Positions 6,684 to 10,034 of a stretch of DNA of 10,034 nt are shown here, one piece after another. The translations under genes were made by a program, and so were the position numbers. The DNA is from CAZHAC01 sp964383855 (lineage in GTDB: Bacteria > Chloroflexota > Dormibacteria > Dormibacterales > Dormibacteraceae): contig CAYLIP010000073.1 in the NCBI GenBank assembly GCA_964383855.1, positions 1 through 10,034 on the forward strand. Direction: 5' to 3'. How positions within the stretch are numbered: the first letter of the stretch is position 1; each line of letters begins with the position of its first letter. A model generated the notes under the pieces. It was not told the origin of the DNA. It did no database searches and worked only from the letters and a program-made list of their open reading frames with translations.

Positions 6684-7304
6684 ATGGGGTTCGAGGGCTT
6701 CAAGGGCGACTTCGTAGGGTTCTTCCGCGGCCTCGAGATGGACAACAGCAAGCAGTACTTCGAGGCGCACCGGCGCCGGTACGAGCGCGAGATCCGTGCG
6801 CCCATGCTCGCTCTCTGCGGGGAGCTGTCGCCGCGCCTGGGGCGGGTCAAGGTCTTCCGGATCAACCGGGACATCCGCTTCTCCGCCGACAAGTCGCCGT
6901 ACAAGACCAACGTGGCGGCCATGGTCGGCCCCCTCTACATCGACCTCAGCGCCCGCCACCTTTTCTGCGGCACCGGCGTCTACCACGCGGACGGAGCCTG
7001 GCTGGCGCGGTTCCGGGCGGCGGTCGCCGGGCCGGCCGGCGCCGAGCTGGATCGGATCGTGGACGAGGGCCGCGGCTCCGGAATCGACTACGGCACCGAG
7101 GATTCGCTGAAGACCGCCCCTCGCGGCTACGCCGCCGACCACCCGCGGATCGCGCTCCTGCGCTGGCGAAACGTGGTGGCCGGCCGGCTCTTTCCGATCG
7201 AGCCCTGGATCGCGACCCCGGCCGCACGGACGGCGGTCCTCGAGGCGTGGGAGGCGATGGAGCCGTTCAGCCGCTGGCTGGAGGCGAACGTCCCCGCCGC
7301 CTGA
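6684..7304 (+). CDS. DUF2461 family protein
   Basis: This 206-residue soluble protein matches the DUF2461 (TIGR02453-type) family, whose biochemical role is not established. Family marks visible are the N-terminal FFRGLEMDNSKQYFEAHRRR (13-32), corresponding to the usual L-x-x-NN-x-x-WF-x-x-x-x-x-x-Y pattern. These are followed by RAPM (38-41) and the strongly conserved FRINRDIRFSADKSPYKTN (58-76), then a glycine-containing strand region near FCGTGVYH. Length is close to or slightly below the usual 210-240 residues. The ATG at 6684 is the only possible start because an in-frame TGA occurs at 6660. No Shine-Dalgarno is present. The gene is divergent from proS and lies 80 nt before the ABC exporter operon on the same strand; whether it is co-transcribed with it is unclear. 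No signal peptide or membrane segment is seen. Confidence 0.9.
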   Translation: MGFEGFKGDFVGFFRGLEMDNSKQYFEAHRRRYEREIRAPMLALCGELSPRLGRVKVFRINRDIRFSADKSPYKTNVAAMVGPLYIDLSARHLFCGTGVYHADGAWLARFRAAVAGPAGAELDRIVDEGRGSGIDYGTEDSLKTAPRGYAADHPRIALLRWRNVVAGRLFPIEPWIATPAARTAVLEAWEAMEPFSRWLEANVPAA

Positions 7305-7355
7305 GGCCGATCGGCCGTCGGTGAGATCAAACGGCTGCCTTATCGTTCGTAAGTC

Positions 7356-7369
7356 CCGCCGGCCGGCGG
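7356..7369. repeat. 14-bp perfect palindrome upstream of the ABC exporter operon
   Basis: CCGCCGGCCGGCGG is perfectly self-complementary and ends 5 nt before the AGGAGG ribosome site of the ATPase gene. As DNA it could be an operator for a dimeric repressor. As RNA it could form a 5-bp stem with a GGCC loop beside the ribosome site. The simple GC composition makes chance origin possible. Confidence 0.3.
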
Positions 7370-7374
7370 CGACC

Positions 7375-7380
7375 AGGAGG
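7375..7380 (+). promoter_or_regulatory. Strong Shine-Dalgarno of the ABC ATPase gene
   Basis: AGGAGG ends 4 nt before ATG 7385, fixing that start. It is the clearest ribosome binding site in the window and contrasts with rel, HD-GYP and DUF2461, which lack one. Confidence 0.7.
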
Positions 7381-7384
7381 AGCA

Positions 7385-8318
<934 letters not shown>

Positions 8319-8329
<11 letters not shown>

Positions 8330-9962
8330 GAGCGTCTACCTGCGCAGCCTGCGCGACCTCCGGGCCGGCATCTTCGGCTGGGGGATCGGGATGTCCCTGA
8401 CCATGTGCGTGACCATGGCCTCCGTGGGCGACCTGGTCAGGACGCCTCAGGCCCGCGCGCAGCTGGCCACCATCGCCAGGTCGTTCCAGTGGAACGCCGC
8501 CGCGGTCGGCGTCGACACCGTCGGCGGCTACGCCATGTTCAAGACCGGCATCTTCATATTCCTGGTCTGCATCTGGCCGCTGCTGGCGGCCACCCGGCTA
8601 CTCCGCGGCGAGGAGCAGCAGGGCACCCTCGACGTCCTTCTCGCGCAGCCTCACGGCCGGCTGCGGGTCGGCCTCGAGAAGGTGGCGGCGGTGGCGTCGG
8701 CCCTGACCGCGATGGGACTGGTCCTCGGCCTGGTGCTCTACGCCGGAGGCCGTGCCTTCGGCGGGGAGTTCGGACTCGGCGATGCGCTCGGCTACGGGCT
8801 CGACGTGACCCTCATCTGTGCCGTGGTCGCCGGTTTCGGCCTGCTGCTGTCGCAGTTCACCGCCGAGCGCGGAGCCGCCGCGGGATGGACGGCCGCCTTC
8901 CTGTTGGTATCGATCGCGATCGACATGCTGCACCGGGTCGCCCCCGGCACCCTCTGGCTCTCGCGCCTCTCGCCCATCTACTACTTCAACCTGAGCAAGC
9001 CCCTGGTGCCCGGGCACGTCGACCTCGGCGGCTACGTGGTCCAGCTGGTCCTGGCCGTGCTCATGGGCACCGCCGCGATCTGGCTCTTCACGCTTCGCGA
9101 CCTCGGCGCAGGCCTGCCGCTGGGCAGGTGGCTCAGGCTGCCCGAGCGTCGCCGCCGCGCCGCCGCCCTGCCGGTGCGGGACTGGTCACTGGGATCCGTC
9201 TACTCCCGCGGCCTGGCGACTTTGGCCCTGCCCACCGTCTGGTGGACGGCGGGCATCGCCGGCGGCGGCGTCTACCTGATCTATGCGATCAAGTCGGTCG
9301 GCGACCAGCTGTCAGCGCTGGCCGCCTCGACGCCCAGCCTGCGCGGCTACCTGGAGGCGGTCGGGGGCCGTGGCCTGGCCATGAACGAGCTCTTCCTGAG
9401 CGCCAGCTTCGTGATGCTGCCGCTGCTGCTGATGGCATTTGCGGTCACCCAGGTCAGCCGGTGGGCGAGCGATGAGGAGGACGGCCGGCTCGAGCTGGTG
9501 CTGGCCACGCCGCAGCGCCGGGACGCCGTGATCCTCGGTCGCTTTGCGGCGCTGGCCACGGCCACCGGCGCCGTGGCGGCGATCACCCTGGCCGCGACCT
9601 GGACGGCGGCCGTGGCCACCGGCTTTGCCCTCGACCCCGGGCACCTGGCGGCCGCGGTGCTGGGCATGATCCCGCTGGCCCTGGTGACCGCGGCCATCGG
9701 CTACCTGGCTGCGGGCTGGGTCCGGGCCGCGGTCGACACCGGCCTGATCAGCTTCGTGGTCGGCGCCTGGTTCTTCCTCAACTACCTGGGACCGGACCTC
9801 AAGGTCCCGCCGGCCGCGCTTCGCCTTTCCGCCTTCTACTACTACGGCACGCCGCTTGTGAACGGCGTCGCCTGGGCCGACGTGCTCGCGCTCTTGATCG
9901 CGGCCGGCCTGGCCCTGGCGGCGGCGACCTGGCGCTTCACCGGCAAGGACATCGCGACCTGA
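8319..9962 (+). CDS. ABC-2 type exporter permease, double-length
   Basis: This 547-residue membrane protein has about twelve hydrophobic segments and resembles the long permeases annotated as exporters of polyketide antibiotics (COG3559-like). It should form the membrane channel for the preceding ATPase. It appears internally duplicated: GEEQQGTLDVLLAQPHGR at 97-114 after the second membrane segment is repeated as SDEEDGRLELVLATPQRR at 384-401, about 287 residues later. Each copy is followed by four or so membrane segments. One chain could thus supply both halves of the transmembrane unit. The GTG at 8319 overlaps the ATPase stop (8327-8329) and has GAGGAG 7 nt upstream. A basic linker (LRLPERRRR, around 272-280) separates the halves. 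The gene is convergent with the next minus-strand frame, with 6 nt between stops. The transported compound is unknown. Confidence 0.92.
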
Positions 9963-9968
9963 TCGACC

Positions 9969-10034
9969 CTAGGCGACCGGCTCGGCGGCCTCCCGCTCGG
10001 CGGCCACGGCGTCGATCTCGGCCAGCAGGACGGG
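9969..10034 (-). CDS. Probable C-terminus of an unidentified gene
   Basis: On the minus strand the final 66 nt read as 21 residues, PVLLAEIDAVAAEREAAEPV followed by A, and a TAG at 9969-9971. The Ala/Glu-rich composition and GC-rich third positions resemble a real protein tail, and the plus-strand permease ends just 6 nt away, making a convergent pair plausible. The fragment is too short to assign a family. Confidence 0.4.
   Translation of the reverse strand, partial: PVLLAEIDAVAAEREAAEPVA

Overview
The window is high-GC DNA (roughly 70% by eye), densely coded, with ordinary bacterial chromosomal genes and no sign of phage, transposons, tRNA, rRNA or CRISPR. The prolyl-tRNA synthetase is the archaeal/eukaryote-like type ending in Ser-Tyr. 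Rel carries a bifunctional-type synthetase motif. The exporter permease is the long, internally duplicated type common in Actinobacteria and Chloroflexota. Several genes lack Shine-Dalgarno sequences and have -10-like hexamers close to the start codon. Together this fits an uncultured Chloroflexota or Dormibacterota-like lineage, but that is a weak guess; no taxonomic marker was tested.

Layout from left to right: (1) 1-916, minus strand, the N-terminal 305 residues of a bifunctional Rel/SpoT (p)ppGpp enzyme, running off the left edge. (2) A 53-nt divergent intergenic region. (3) 970-3993, plus strand, a very large membrane-anchored sensor with four GAF domains and a complete HD-GYP output domain. 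(4) 4007-5071, minus strand, a polytopic GT-C-like membrane protein, 11 nt downstream of (5) proS at 5083-6522, minus strand. (6) 6523-6683, a divergent intergenic region with nested inverted repeats that could fold as a structured proS leader. (7) 6684-7304, plus strand, a DUF2461 protein. (8) 7385-9962, plus strand, a two-gene ABC exporter (ATPase plus double-length ABC-2 permease) with overlapping genes. (9) 9969-10034, minus strand, the probable C-terminus of a convergent gene.

Two nucleotide second-messenger systems, (p)ppGpp and an HD-GYP phosphodiesterase expected to act on c-di-GMP, sit back to back and share one short promoter region. proS and the membrane protein look like one minus-strand transcription unit, and the ABC pair is a translationally coupled operon. 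The two convergent junctions (13 nt and 6 nt) are too short for a clear intrinsic terminator.

There is no non-coding stretch over 300 nt; the longest is the 161-nt proS/DUF2461 region. I found no obviously new multi-gene system. The non-coding element upstream of proS is the observation most worth a second look.
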